Shown in pieces: positions 26,136 through 33,900 of a DNA stretch of 64,000 bases. The translations under genes and the position numbers were made by a program. Position 1 is the first letter of the stretch; every line of letters starts with the position of its first letter. The stretch is from Parapedobacter sp964498395 (GTDB taxonomy: Bacteria; Bacteroidota; Bacteroidia; Sphingobacteriales; Sphingobacteriaceae): the NCBI GenBank assembly GCA_964498395.1, contig CAZCHE010000001.1, positions 310,001 to 374,000 of the forward strand. The letters run 5' to 3'. Below the pieces are notes generated by a model. The model did no database searches, was not told the origin of the DNA, and was given only the letters and a program-made list of their open reading frames with translations.

Positions 26136-27257
26136 ATGAAAAATATGGATAATATCAAAAATAAGCAAAATACGCCCCCGATACGTGTACTGGTTGTTGG
26201 TTGTGGCAACATGGGCAGCTCTCATGCCCATGCTTACCACCAATTGGAGGGGTTTGAAATCTGTGGATTGGTTTCTACGGGAAAGAGCAAAGAAGTACTC
26301 AATGCAGCATTGGGTGGCACGTATGATTTATATGCAGATTATGCGGATGCATTGCAACAAACCAAGCCTGATGCGGTGTGTATCGCGACGTATCCGGACA
26401 CACACGAGGAATACGCCATCATGGCGTTCGACGCGGGATGCCACGTCTTTATCGAGAAACCCCTCGCCGACACGGTTGAAGGCGCAATACGGGTGAAAGA
26501 AGCAGCAGTGAAGAGAGGGAAAAAATTGGTGGTCGGATACATTCTCCGCCACCATCCCTCTTGGATGCGGTTCGTTGAAGAAGCCCAGCAATTAGGGAAC
26601 CCCCTGGTGATGCGCATGAACTTGAACCAGCAAAGCCACGGAGCGACCTGGGTGACACATCGCAATTTGATGAAAAGTCTGAGTCCGATTGTCGATTGTG
26701 GCGTGCATTACATCGACGTGATGTGCCAGATGGTGGCTGCTAGACCTTTGCAGGTGACGGCCATCGGTGCGCGGCTCACGGAAGAGGTGGCCGAATCGAA
26801 TTATAACTACGGACAGCTCCAGCTGCGTTTTTCGGATGGATCTGTTGGCTGGTATGAAGCGGGATGGGGGCCGATGATCAGTGAAACGGCTTATTTTATC
26901 AAAGATGTGATCGGCCCGAAAGGATCGGTTTCCATCGTTGCCGAAGAAGCCCAACAAGAAGGTAAATCGGATGCAGTGGAAGCACATACCAAAACGGAAC
27001 GCTTGAGGCTACACCACGCCGAACTCAATGAATCGGGTGGATTTGCACGGCCCGACGAATGGATCAGTATGGAAGATGAACCAGACCATCAGGAATTGTG
27101 CAACAGGGAACAGGAGTTCTTCCTAAAAGCCATCGTGGAAGACCTTGATTTGTCAAAGCCGACATCCGACGCCATCAATAGCCTACGCATTGCGTTTGCC
27201 TGCGATGAGTCGGTACGTACGGGACAAGCGGTGCAACTGCCGCCGATGGATATGTGA
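26136..27257 (+). CDS. Gfo/Idh/MocA-family NAD(P)-dependent oxidoreductase
   Basis: Dehydrogenase of 373 residues. N-terminal Rossmann motif VVGCGNMGSSHAHAYH (about 22), the EKP motif with catalytic Lys (FIEKPLAD, about 108) and CGVHYIDVMCQM (about 187) with the likely catalytic His. No signal peptide, hence cytoplasmic. It may reduce or oxidise a keto sugar produced by the exported enzymes. The frame is open back to a GTG at 26118, right after the GMC stop; the ATG at 26136 (or 26145) is preferred. Confidence 0.88.
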   Translation: MKNMDNIKNKQNTPPIRVLVVGCGNMGSSHAHAYHQLEGFEICGLVSTGKSKEVLNAALGGTYDLYADYADALQQTKPDAVCIATYPDTHEEYAIMAFDAGCHVFIEKPLADTVEGAIRVKEAAVKRGKKLVVGYILRHHPSWMRFVEEAQQLGNPLVMRMNLNQQSHGATWVTHRNLMKSLSPIVDCGVHYIDVMCQMVAARPLQVTAIGARLTEEVAESNYNYGQLQLRFSDGSVGWYEAGWGPMISETAYFIKDVIGPKGSVSIVAEEAQQEGKSDAVEAHTKTERLRLHHAELNESGGFARPDEWISMEDEPDHQELCNREQEFFLKAIVEDLDLSKPTSDAINSLRIAFACDESVRTGQAVQLPPMDM

Positions 27258-27293
27258 AAAAAATACGATTAGGTATACGTTATCAATTTTAAC

Positions 27294-28394
27294 ATGTTTA
27301 AGGTCAATTTTTATCGCCAAGCGATGTTACTGGCGCTTTTCGTTGCGATGCTGATGATGCCCCGTGTTTCCAAGGGCCAGCAGGCAGGCGAACCCAATCA
27401 GCAACTGCAAAACCAGTTTGAAAACCTGCAACACCAATTTCAGCAGTTGAATAAGGTCATTGATGATCTCCATTGGAAACTGGATCTCGAGCCGTTTGCT
27501 TACGTGGACAAGTTACTGTTAACTGGCCCGCCATCGGCAGTCGAACGTAACCCAACCGGGCAGGGCGCCGGTAATCCATTGAAATTCCAGACATACGTCT
27601 TTATACCCAAACCCTTTAACCCCAACACGAAATACCCGTTATTGGTACTGCCGCATGATGGTGTGCACGGGAATTTCCGGACGGCGTATGTGCACATTGT
27701 TAAGGAACTGATGGCACAAGGGTATGTGGTGGTGGCTCCGGAATACCGGGGCAGCAGTGGTTATGGCAAAGGGTTCTATGAGCAGATCGACTATGGTGGA
27801 TTGGAAAACGATGATGTTTATGCCAGCCGGGAATTTATGTTGGAAAATTACAGGTTTATCGATAAAGACCGTGTGGGCATTTTAGGATGGAGCCATGGCG
27901 GGATGATTACATTGATGAACCTATTCAATTACCCGAAAGCCTATAAAGTTGGTTTTGCAGGCGTGCCGGTTAGCGATCTGATTGCCCGGATGGGGTATAA
28001 AAACCAGCGCTACCGTGATTTGTATTCGGCCGATTATCATTTGGGTAAAAGCGCCGATCAAAATGTGGAAGAATACCGGAAGCGTTCACCAGTTTGGAAC
28101 ACCGATAAATTGGAGACCCCGCTTTTCCTGCATGCGAACACGAACGACGAGGATGTCAACGTATTGGAGGTGGAGCACTTGATCAAGTCGCTGAAAGCAG
28201 AAGGCAAATCGTTTGAATATGAAATATTCGACGACATGCCCGGTGGACATGTGTTCGACCGACTGGATACCCGAACAGCGGCGGAGGTGCGTTTTCGTAT
28301 TTACGGTTTCCTAGCGAAATACTTGACACCGGGTAAACGGTTTAAAGATGTAGACGAGCTCATGGAATCAAGTTATTACCCGCCTGCGAATTGA
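27294..28394 (+). CDS. Secreted alpha/beta hydrolase, prolyl-oligopeptidase (S9)-like
   Basis: Hydrolase of 366 residues with an N-terminal signal peptide (about 1-28, ending PRVSKGQQ), a Gln-rich coiled stretch (about 33-60), then an S9/dienelactone-hydrolase fold: PHDGVHGNFR (about 120), nucleophile elbow GWSHGG (Ser about 201), Asp in HANTNDEDVNV (about 284) and His in DMPGGHVFDRL (about 317). It could be an esterase or peptidase. It is the last gene of the module B run, 36 bp after the Gfo/Idh gene. Confidence 0.82.
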   Translation: MFKVNFYRQAMLLALFVAMLMMPRVSKGQQAGEPNQQLQNQFENLQHQFQQLNKVIDDLHWKLDLEPFAYVDKLLLTGPPSAVERNPTGQGAGNPLKFQTYVFIPKPFNPNTKYPLLVLPHDGVHGNFRTAYVHIVKELMAQGYVVVAPEYRGSSGYGKGFYEQIDYGGLENDDVYASREFMLENYRFIDKDRVGILGWSHGGMITLMNLFNYPKAYKVGFAGVPVSDLIARMGYKNQRYRDLYSADYHLGKSADQNVEEYRKRSPVWNTDKLETPLFLHANTNDEDVNVLEVEHLIKSLKAEGKSFEYEIFDDMPGGHVFDRLDTRTAAEVRFRIYGFLAKYLTPGKRFKDVDELMESSYYPPAN

Positions 28395-28486
28395 TGCGAT
28401 GATAAGCTAGTGGGTGTTTTCTGCTGATTTAACAAAAATTAACATATATTTCATGTGAAAAGATGCTGTTGAATCAATGAGTATTG

Positions 28487-28494
28487 TATTTTTG
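28487..28494 (+). promoter_or_regulatory. TATTTTTG promoter box before SDR gene
   Basis: An exact TAnnTTTG box; a TTG at 28469-28471 is only 15 nt upstream, so the -33 part is uncertain. If used, the transcript would start near 28501, which favours the ATG at 28532 as start or makes the ATG at 28502 leaderless. Confidence 0.4.
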
Positions 28495-28501
28495 TGATAC
28501 G

Positions 28502-29344
28502 ATGACATATCTGCAGCACCTTGAAGAACAGATGAGCCCTTCCTATTCGGCGACAACGCGCAGCCCTTATGCGCTGGTTACGGGTGCCAGTCAAGGCTTG
28601 GGAAAAGCTTTTGCATTAGAACTTGCAAGGAGGAATTTCAACGTCATTTTGGTCAGCCTTCCCGGTGAAGGGTTAAATTTTGTGGCGACCCAGATCGAAA
28701 AGTTGGGGCAGGAAGCACATATCTTTGAAACCGACCTGATAGAAAAGGAAAATATTGTCGCATTGGCAGAATGGGTAAATAAACATTTCGATTTGTCCAT
28801 CCTCATCAATAATGCGGGTTGCGGCGGAACATTGAGCTTCAGTGATGCATCCATCGATTACCTCGATCGCATTATCCAACTTAACATCAAAGCCACATCC
28901 CTGCTTACGCACCAGTTATTGCCGAACCTGATAGCACGCGAGCAGGCCTATGTACTCAATGTTGGGAGTGTAGCGGCTTATGGGCCGATTGGTTATAAAA
29001 CGGTGTATCCAGCCTCAAAAGCGTTTGTCCATAACTTTACCCGCGGCTTGTACCAAGAGTTTGCCGACAGCAACGTGTTTTTCAGCGTGGTAAACCCCGG
29101 CCCGATGATGACCAATGCGGATTCCGCTAGCCGCTTGAAAAAGCAAGGGTTCTTCGCGACCATGGGGTTGCTGCCCCCCGAAAGGGTTGCTCAGATTGCG
29201 GTTAAACAGCTTTTCAAACGAGATACCCTCATCATGCTCAATTGGGTGAATAAACTGACTTGGTTATTCATGAAGTTTTTTCCGATCTATATCCGTCTCC
29301 CGCTACTCACCAAAGCAATCAAAAAGGAAATCAAACGCGCATGA
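28502..29344 (+). CDS. Short-chain dehydrogenase/reductase
   Basis: NAD(P)-dependent SDR of 280 residues (270 from the alternative ATG at 28532). Motifs: TGASQGLGKA cofactor loop (about 26-35), LINNAGCGG (about 102-110), catalytic Ser in LNVGSVAAYGP and Tyr-x3-Lys in YPASKAFVHNF (about 168-172), with PGPM after it. The C-terminus is hydrophobic and basic. Substrate unknown. Its stop overlaps the start of the next gene (ATGA), so the two are translationally coupled. Confidence 0.9.
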   Translation: MTYLQHLEEQMSPSYSATTRSPYALVTGASQGLGKAFALELARRNFNVILVSLPGEGLNFVATQIEKLGQEAHIFETDLIEKENIVALAEWVNKHFDLSILINNAGCGGTLSFSDASIDYLDRIIQLNIKATSLLTHQLLPNLIAREQAYVLNVGSVAAYGPIGYKTVYPASKAFVHNFTRGLYQEFADSNVFFSVVNPGPMMTNADSASRLKKQGFFATMGLLPPERVAQIAVKQLFKRDTLIMLNWVNKLTWLFMKFFPIYIRLPLLTKAIKKEIKRA

Positions 29345-30315
29345 AGGTATTCGTTACAGGGGCCAATGGGCTGCTTGCGACCAATACCATCATTCACTTG
29401 TTGGCGTGTGGCTACCGGGTGAGGGGATTGGTGCGGGATCCGGAGAAATTCCTTCTTCCTTTACACGAACGCCTAGACTTGTCGGTGGGTGACATTGCTG
29501 ATACCCATACGCTGAGACGTGCTATGGACGATTGTGATTATGTCATCCATTGTGCGGCGACAACCGACCAAAGTCTCCTTCGCTATGCGGATTACCATCG
29601 GGTCAACGTGTTGGGTACGCAAAACGTCGTGGATGCCGCCCTCGAGAACAAGGTGAAAAAAATCGTATATGTCGGTACTTCAAACACTGCCGGCTACGGT
29701 ACAATGGATGCACCCGGTGATGAAATGTCGCCCCCTCGATCACCATTCATTGACGCGTGGTACGCAAAAAGCAAGATGGAGGCCCAGGAACTGGTCTTGG
29801 CTGCCAAGAGCCAGATCGCAGTCGTCGTGGTGAGCCCTACGTTCATGATTGGGCCGTATGACGGGAAACCGAGTTCTGGGAAGATTATCCTAATGGGGTA
29901 TGGCAAGAACGTGGTTTTCCATCCGCCGGGCGGTAAAAACTTCGTCAATGCGGAAGATGCCGCCATCGGCGTGGTTAAAGCATTGGAAAAAGGAAAAAAT
30001 GGCGAAACATATCTGTTGGCTGGTGATAACCTAAGCTATCGGCAATTTTTCCGACTACTGGCTGCGCAGACAGGAAGCAAACCATTCCTCATCGCGCTCC
30101 CCAAACCGCTCGTATTGGCTGCTGGGTATGTTGGCGACCTGTTGCGGGCACTAGGTGTCAAGACCGCGTTGTCATCTGCTAATATGCGTATCCTGTGCGT
30201 TAAAAATTATTACAGTAATCGCAAAGCAGCGCAGGAGCTAGGCCTCTCTTTTCATCCCATCGAACAGGGGGTCAGTAAGGCCATCGCTTGGTTTAAGAAC
30301 CAGAAGATGCTATAG
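29341..30315 (+). CDS. NAD-dependent epimerase/dehydratase family protein
   Basis: Extended-SDR protein of 324 residues. Cofactor motif VTGANGLLATNTIIHLL at the N-terminus, IADTHTLRRAMDDCDYVIHC (about 52-72), Tyr-x3-Lys in WYAKSKMEAQ (about 140-149). Similar proteins reduce aldehydes or act in lipid, terpenoid or sugar metabolism. A longer frame from 29260 lies in the SDR gene and is rejected; the ATG at 29341 overlaps the SDR stop by 4 bp. Confidence 0.88.
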   Translation: MKVFVTGANGLLATNTIIHLLACGYRVRGLVRDPEKFLLPLHERLDLSVGDIADTHTLRRAMDDCDYVIHCAATTDQSLLRYADYHRVNVLGTQNVVDAALENKVKKIVYVGTSNTAGYGTMDAPGDEMSPPRSPFIDAWYAKSKMEAQELVLAAKSQIAVVVVSPTFMIGPYDGKPSSGKIILMGYGKNVVFHPPGGKNFVNAEDAAIGVVKALEKGKNGETYLLAGDNLSYRQFFRLLAAQTGSKPFLIALPKPLVLAAGYVGDLLRALGVKTALSSANMRILCVKNYYSNRKAAQELGLSFHPIEQGVSKAIAWFKNQKML

Positions 30316-30332
30316 CGGTTGTTTAGTGACGG

Positions 30333-30947
30333 TCAATACCTTTCCACAATCGTTCGGAATGTTAGATTCACTCTCGGTTTGGTTATCTTTTTGCTTGGCG
30401 GGAGCCGGTGTAACCAAAAAGTTTGCGTGACATCTTTCATAACCAAAAGGCTGCCATGTGCTAAAACGAGTTCGACTTTTTGCTTACTTTCCTTATGCTT
30501 GAACGCAAATTTTCGCGCTGCTCCAAAACTCAAGGAGCCTATCGCACCATTTTTTTTCAAATCTGCTTCCCCATCGCTATGCCAGGCCATTCCTTCATCC
30601 CCATGATGATAGAGGTTGAGCAAACAGGAATTAAAATGTTCGCCCGTTTCGTTTTCGATCAATGTTTTGAGTTCCACTAATTCGGTTGTCCACGGCAGGG
30701 CACGCTTTGTGGTATTGGAATAAGTGTACTCAAAAGGCTTCTCACCATACCAAGCAACTTTTCGTTTGGTGATGATCTTCTTGCCGAATAGAATAGCCTC
30801 ATCATTTCGCCAATCAATGGTTTCCAGTAGTTTGTCAAAATAAAAATTGGCTTGTGCGTCGGAAAATAGTTTGCCGTAATAATTTACGACTCCGTCATAT
30901 GGCAACCAGTTTTTGTGTTTATCTATGGTTTGGTTAAATAGATCCAT
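30333..30947 (-). CDS. alkB: AlkB-type alpha-ketoglutarate-dependent DNA repair dioxygenase
   Basis: Fe(II)/2OG dioxygenase of 204 residues that reverses 1-methyladenine and 3-methylcytosine damage by oxidation. Visible: NLYHHGDEGMAWHSDGEADL with the HxD iron ligands (about 118-121), a substrate-lid PWTTEL region (about 84), SLSFGAARKF (about 137), distal His in FWLHRLPPSKK (about 177) and the 2OG-binding RVNLTFR (about 192). Third gene of the ada operon, 52 nt after the oxygenase gene. AAGGGGAGAA precedes the start, somewhat Shine-Dalgarno-like. Confidence 0.93.
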   Translation of the reverse strand: MDLFNQTIDKHKNWLPYDGVVNYYGKLFSDAQANFYFDKLLETIDWRNDEAILFGKKIITKRKVAWYGEKPFEYTYSNTTKRALPWTTELVELKTLIENETGEHFNSCLLNLYHHGDEGMAWHSDGEADLKKNGAIGSLSFGAARKFAFKHKESKQKVELVLAHGSLLVMKDVTQTFWLHRLPPSKKITKPRVNLTFRTIVERY

Positions 30948-30999
30948 TTTCTCCCCTTTTTGTATGCTACTTTCAAATAATATGATGCAATATTATATT

Positions 31000-31713
31000 T
31001 TAGCTAATTGCGTCGTGGAAAATAATCCCTAATGTATGGCGTTCGCCTGATTTTACTTCACTCACACCGTGTTTCATATTTACCCGGTAATAGCCTCTTG
31101 TTCCTTTTTCAGGTTTAAAATTGGTGGTAAAAACGAGTGCATCACCTTTCTTGGGTTTTACGACGATTGCTTTGGACTGCGCCCTCGGGATTTGCTGTGT
31201 TAGCACCAATTCGCCACCTGTAAAATCCTTATCGGGTTCGTTTAGCATCAATACGACCTGGATAGGGAAATACACATCGCCGTACAAATCCTGATGCAGT
31301 GTGTTAAAACCACCTTTCCCATATTTCAAAATTAAAACGGTTGCTTTTTGCTGTCCGTTTTCGTGGCATTGTTGCAGGAGTTCCGCGTGGCTCAACGGAA
31401 ATTGCCTATCAATGTTCAAAACGCGAAACCAAGCATTGGCAATCGGTGCAAGTTTCGGATAAATGGTTGTTCTGATGGTCTGAATGATGTTAGGCAATGG
31501 ATAGTTAAAATATTTATATTCGCCTAATCCGAAGCGATAGCGTTCCATGACTATTGTTTTTCTGTAAGCAGTGGGGTTATGGTATTCGGATTTGAGCATT
31601 TCGCATTGTTGGTCTGATAGCAGATTTGGGATAATGGCATATCCATTTTGATGCATCGCCTCCGAGATGCGTAGCCAATCTGCGTTTTCTATTTTTTGAA
31701 TCATACCTTGCAT
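31000..31713 (-). CDS. 2OG-Fe(II) oxygenase, DNA-alkylation-repair-associated family (PF09859-like)
   Basis: Non-haem iron oxygenase of 237 residues. Motifs: LKYGKGGFNTLHQDLYGDVY with the HxD ligand pair (about 140-142), FTGGELVLTQQIPRAQSKA (about 164-183), KGDALVFTTN, GTRGYYRVNMKHGVSEVKSG with the distal His (about 221) and HTLGIIFHDA at the end. This matches the family annotated as acting on methylated DNA damage, often found beside Ada. Position in an ada-oxygenase-alkB operon supports a repair role; start ATG 31713 or 31704. Confidence 0.88.
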   Translation of the reverse strand: MQGMIQKIENADWLRISEAMHQNGYAIIPNLLSDQQCEMLKSEYHNPTAYRKTIVMERYRFGLGEYKYFNYPLPNIIQTIRTTIYPKLAPIANAWFRVLNIDRQFPLSHAELLQQCHENGQQKATVLILKYGKGGFNTLHQDLYGDVYFPIQVVLMLNEPDKDFTGGELVLTQQIPRAQSKAIVVKPKKGDALVFTTNFKPEKGTRGYYRVNMKHGVSEVKSGERHTLGIIFHDAIS

Positions 31714-31723
31714 GGTTGCGCTG

Positions 31724-32572
31724 CTAAACTTCTGAATATGTTTTTGCGCTTTCCCAACCGATGATGGCGGTTTTACGCGTTACCCCCCACATATAGCCTC
31801 CGAACGTTCCGGAAGATTGGATAACCCGGTGGCAAGGGATTAGAAAGGCAACGGGATTACTTCCAATGGCTGTGCCGACGGCTCTCGAAGCATTGGGGTT
31901 CCCCATCTGTTCGGCTATGTTGCGGTAGGTCGATAATTTACCCATTGGTATTTTCAGCAAACTCTCCCAAACCTTCAATTGAAAATCGGTTCCTTTCAGA
32001 TGGAGTTTGATTTCGTTGAGCTTACCCCAATCGTTTTGGAAGATAAATAATGCATTTTGCTGCAGTAAGTCTAATTTTCGCTGGAGTGTTGCGTTGGGGA
32101 ATTTTGCTTTGAGGTTGTTTAACGCCGTTTCATCATTATCTTCAAATGCCATATAACAAACGCCTTTCGCCGTGGAAGCTACAATCAAAGGGCCAAATGG
32201 ACTTTCTGCAAAGCTGTAATTGATATGCAGATTTTTTCCACCGTTTTTATATTCGGCGGGTGTCATCCCCTCTATGTTGACGAATAAATCGTGCAAGCGG
32301 CTTGTGCTGGAAAGGCCGGTTTCAAAAGTGGTGTCAAACAACGTAGCCTGTTCTTCCTTTAGCATTTTCTTGGCGTGTTCTACACTAATATATTGCAGAA
32401 ATCGTTTCGGACTTGTACCCGCCCATTCGGTAAACAATCGTTGGAAATGCGATGGGCTTGTATGTATCTGCTCTGCGACCTCGTCGATATTGGGTTGCAA
32501 TTTGAAATTTTCCGTTATATAATCAATTGCTTCGGCGATTCGATTATAATTGATGTTTGCTTGTGTCTCCAT
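31724..32572 (-). CDS. ada: Ada-like regulator and methylated-DNA-protein cysteine methyltransferase
   Basis: Two-domain protein of 282 residues: N-terminal AraC-type DNA-binding domain (about 10-110, with HTSPSHFQRLFTEWAGTSPK) and C-terminal O6-alkylguanine-DNA methyltransferase domain (about 118-280) with the acceptor Cys in the IPCHRVI motif (about 240) and FQLKVWESLLKIPMGKLSTY. The N-terminal zinc-binding Ada domain that accepts methyl from phosphotriesters in E. coli Ada is missing, so sensing must rely on another cue. It heads the operon and probably activates it. In-frame starts at 32593, 32578 and 32572. This stretch is visibly more A/T-rich than its neighbours, which hints at transfer. 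Confidence 0.92.
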   Translation of the reverse strand: METQANINYNRIAEAIDYITENFKLQPNIDEVAEQIHTSPSHFQRLFTEWAGTSPKRFLQYISVEHAKKMLKEEQATLFDTTFETGLSSTSRLHDLFVNIEGMTPAEYKNGGKNLHINYSFAESPFGPLIVASTAKGVCYMAFEDNDETALNNLKAKFPNATLQRKLDLLQQNALFIFQNDWGKLNEIKLHLKGTDFQLKVWESLLKIPMGKLSTYRNIAEQMGNPNASRAVGTAIGSNPVAFLIPCHRVIQSSGTFGGYMWGVTRKTAIIGWESAKTYSEV

Positions 32573-32724
32573 CATCATGATTTTATAGTACAAATTTCTA
32601 AAGTCATTTGCAGTTATAAAATCCGAAATGTGCTATTATCATCGCATTAACAGTTCCTATAACCATAATTTTTAGGTCTCGAAAGATTACAATCTGTACG
32701 GTTGAGAGAAACCGCCTTCTTAAT

Positions 32725-32772
32725 GAAACAAAAAAAGGCTTTTTTCGTGAGAAAAAAGCCTTTTTTTGTTTC
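32725..32772 (-). terminator. Perfect 22-bp inverted-repeat terminator of the tRNA gene
   Basis: Positions 32725-32746 and 32751-32772 are exact reverse complements around a 4-nt loop. Runs of A and T flank a GGC/GCC core, so the hairpin can terminate in both directions. It begins at the 3' end of the tRNA. Between it and the ada start (32573-32724) no gene is apparent. Confidence 0.88.
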
Positions 32773-32773
32773 G

Positions 32774-32847
32774 TGCGCCCACCTGGGCTCGAACCAGGGA
32801 CCAAAAGATTATGAGTCTTCTACTCTAACCAACTGAGCTATAGGCGC
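32774..32847 (-). tRNA. tRNA-Met (anticodon CAT)
   Basis: The complement folds into a 74-nt cloverleaf: acceptor GCGCCTA with TGGGCGC, D-arm AGCTCAGTTGGTTAGAGT, anticodon stem GAAGA/TCTTT with loop CTCATAA (anticodon complementary to 32811-32813), T-arm CCTGG-TTCGAGC-CCAGG and discriminator A. CCA is not encoded. The anticodon stem lacks the three G-C pairs of the initiator, so it is an elongator; tRNA-Ile with a modified CAT anticodon cannot be fully excluded. Confidence 0.93.
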
Positions 32848-32912
32848 AATGCAATTCAATATTGTTTTGCGGCTGCAAATTTACATCTTTGCGCATATAT
32901 TCTGAAATTTTT

Positions 32913-33545
32913 ATGCAAAATATCAAAAACATCATCCTCGATTATGGCAACGTTATCTTTTCCATCGACTTTTCCTTGGCGCAGCGCGCATTTGAAAAGT
33001 TAGGGGTGAACAAATTTAAGGAAATTTATGGCCATTTGGCACAAAACGACATATTCGATTCATTTGATAAAGGAACGATTTCGGCGGCCGAGTTTCGTGA
33101 CAGGATTCGAGTATTGGGTAATGATATTTCACTCACCGATGAGCAAATCGATGAGGCGTGGAATGCCCTGTTGATCGGCGTTAGGGAGGGGCATCATGAA
33201 TTGCTGTTGCAGCTCAAGGAGAAGTACAGGCTATTTCTACTCAGCAATAACAATGAAATCCACTACCAATGGATCATGGAGTACCTGCAGCGTGAGCATG
33301 GTTTGTCAGATAATGCGGCTTTTTTTGAACAGGATTATTATTCGCACTTGATGGGTATGCGTAAGCCTGATGCCGAAATCTTCCAGTTTGTGATGGATAG
33401 GCATGGGTTAATACCGGCACAAACGGTTTTTGTCGATGACAGTCCGCAACACATCGCCACGGCCGAAAGGCTAGGTTTACAGGCCTATCTGCTTAAAACA
33501 GGTGATACATTGCCAGCATTGCTGGAACGTATTGGCCTGATGTAA
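32913..33545 (+). CDS. HAD-family phosphatase (YihX-like, HAD-IA)
   Basis: Cytoplasmic phosphatase of 210 residues. HAD motif I IILDYGNVIFSIDF (nucleophile Asp about 10), motif II FLLSNNNEIHY (about 107), motif III Lys in GMRKPDAEIF (about 151) and motif IV FVDDSPQHI (about 174). In motif I the second Asp is replaced by Gly, as in YihX-type glucose-1-phosphate phosphatases. The ATG at 32913 is used; the frame is open from 32862. It precedes rpsU, which has its own promoter. Confidence 0.88.
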   Translation: MQNIKNIILDYGNVIFSIDFSLAQRAFEKLGVNKFKEIYGHLAQNDIFDSFDKGTISAAEFRDRIRVLGNDISLTDEQIDEAWNALLIGVREGHHELLLQLKEKYRLFLLSNNNEIHYQWIMEYLQREHGLSDNAAFFEQDYYSHLMGMRKPDAEIFQFVMDRHGLIPAQTVFVDDSPQHIATAERLGLQAYLLKTGDTLPALLERIGLM

Positions 33546-33552
33546 AAAGAGT

Positions 33553-33584
33553 TTTGAAAATATAGAATAATTATATTACCTTTG
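33553..33584 (+). promoter_or_regulatory. rpsU promoter, TTTG-N20-TACCTTTG
   Basis: TTTG at 33553-33556, a 20-nt spacer and TACCTTTG at 33577-33584: a near-ideal Bacteroidota housekeeping promoter. Transcription should begin near 33591, leaving a leader of about 30 nt that holds the strong ribosome-binding site. Confidence 0.75.
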
Positions 33585-33600
33585 CAGTCCAAAAAAGTAC

Positions 33601-33610
33601 GAAAGGAGGT
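33601..33610 (+). promoter_or_regulatory. Extended Shine-Dalgarno sequence of rpsU
   Basis: GAAAGGAGGT is fully complementary over 10 nt to the conserved 3' tail expected for Bacteroidota 16S rRNA and lies 9 nt before the ATG. Most genes in this window have no such site. Work in Flavobacterium johnsoniae showed that bS21 helps hide the anti-Shine-Dalgarno tail and that rpsU is translated preferentially by ribosomes lacking bS21, so the site is probably the autoregulatory element. Confidence 0.85.
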
Positions 33611-33619
33611 ATAAAGGAT

Positions 33620-33811
33620 ATGATCATAGTTAATGTGAAAGAAGGAGAGTCGTTGGATAGAGCGTTGAAGCGCTTCAAGAAGAAATTTGAAAAGACCGGT
33701 GTATTGAGGGAGCTTCGTGCACGTCAAGCGTACGAGAAGAAATCCGTTACCCGTCGTATACAAATCAAGAAGGCTATTTACAAACAAGGCCTTAATCAAG
33801 AGACTATCTAA
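33620..33811 (+). CDS. rpsU: 30S ribosomal protein bS21
   Basis: Small-subunit protein of 63 residues. Sequence MIIVNVKEGESLDRALKRFK at the start, FEKTGVLRELRARQAYEKKS in the middle and a basic C-terminus, typical for Bacteroidota bS21. In this phylum bS21 with bS18 and bS6 sequesters the 16S 3' tail. It carries its own strong promoter and an unusually strong Shine-Dalgarno sequence, and is followed by the xerC-like gene 89 bp downstream. Confidence 0.96.
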   Translation: MIIVNVKEGESLDRALKRFKKKFEKTGVLRELRARQAYEKKSVTRRIQIKKAIYKQGLNQETI

Positions 33812-33853
33812 GGATTTTTTCCAATCCAAATAGGCAATTTATTTGCACCTTCA

Positions 33854-33899
33854 GAAAACTATCTGTATATTCAACTTTTAGAATATAGAGGTAGTTTTC
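33854..33899 (+). promoter_or_regulatory. Long hairpin against the xerC-like start codon
   Basis: Positions 33854-33872 pair with 33881-33899: 17 Watson-Crick pairs, one T/G pair and one G/G mismatch, loop of 8 nt. The stem ends one base before the ATG at 33901. It would cover the ribosome landing zone, or act as a terminator/processing site after rpsU. Confidence 0.7.
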
Positions 33900-33900
33900 G

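Noticed and set aside
33485..33829. Minus-strand frame of 114 codons across rpsU
   Set aside because: Antisense to the clear rpsU gene and its promoter; no recognisable protein features.
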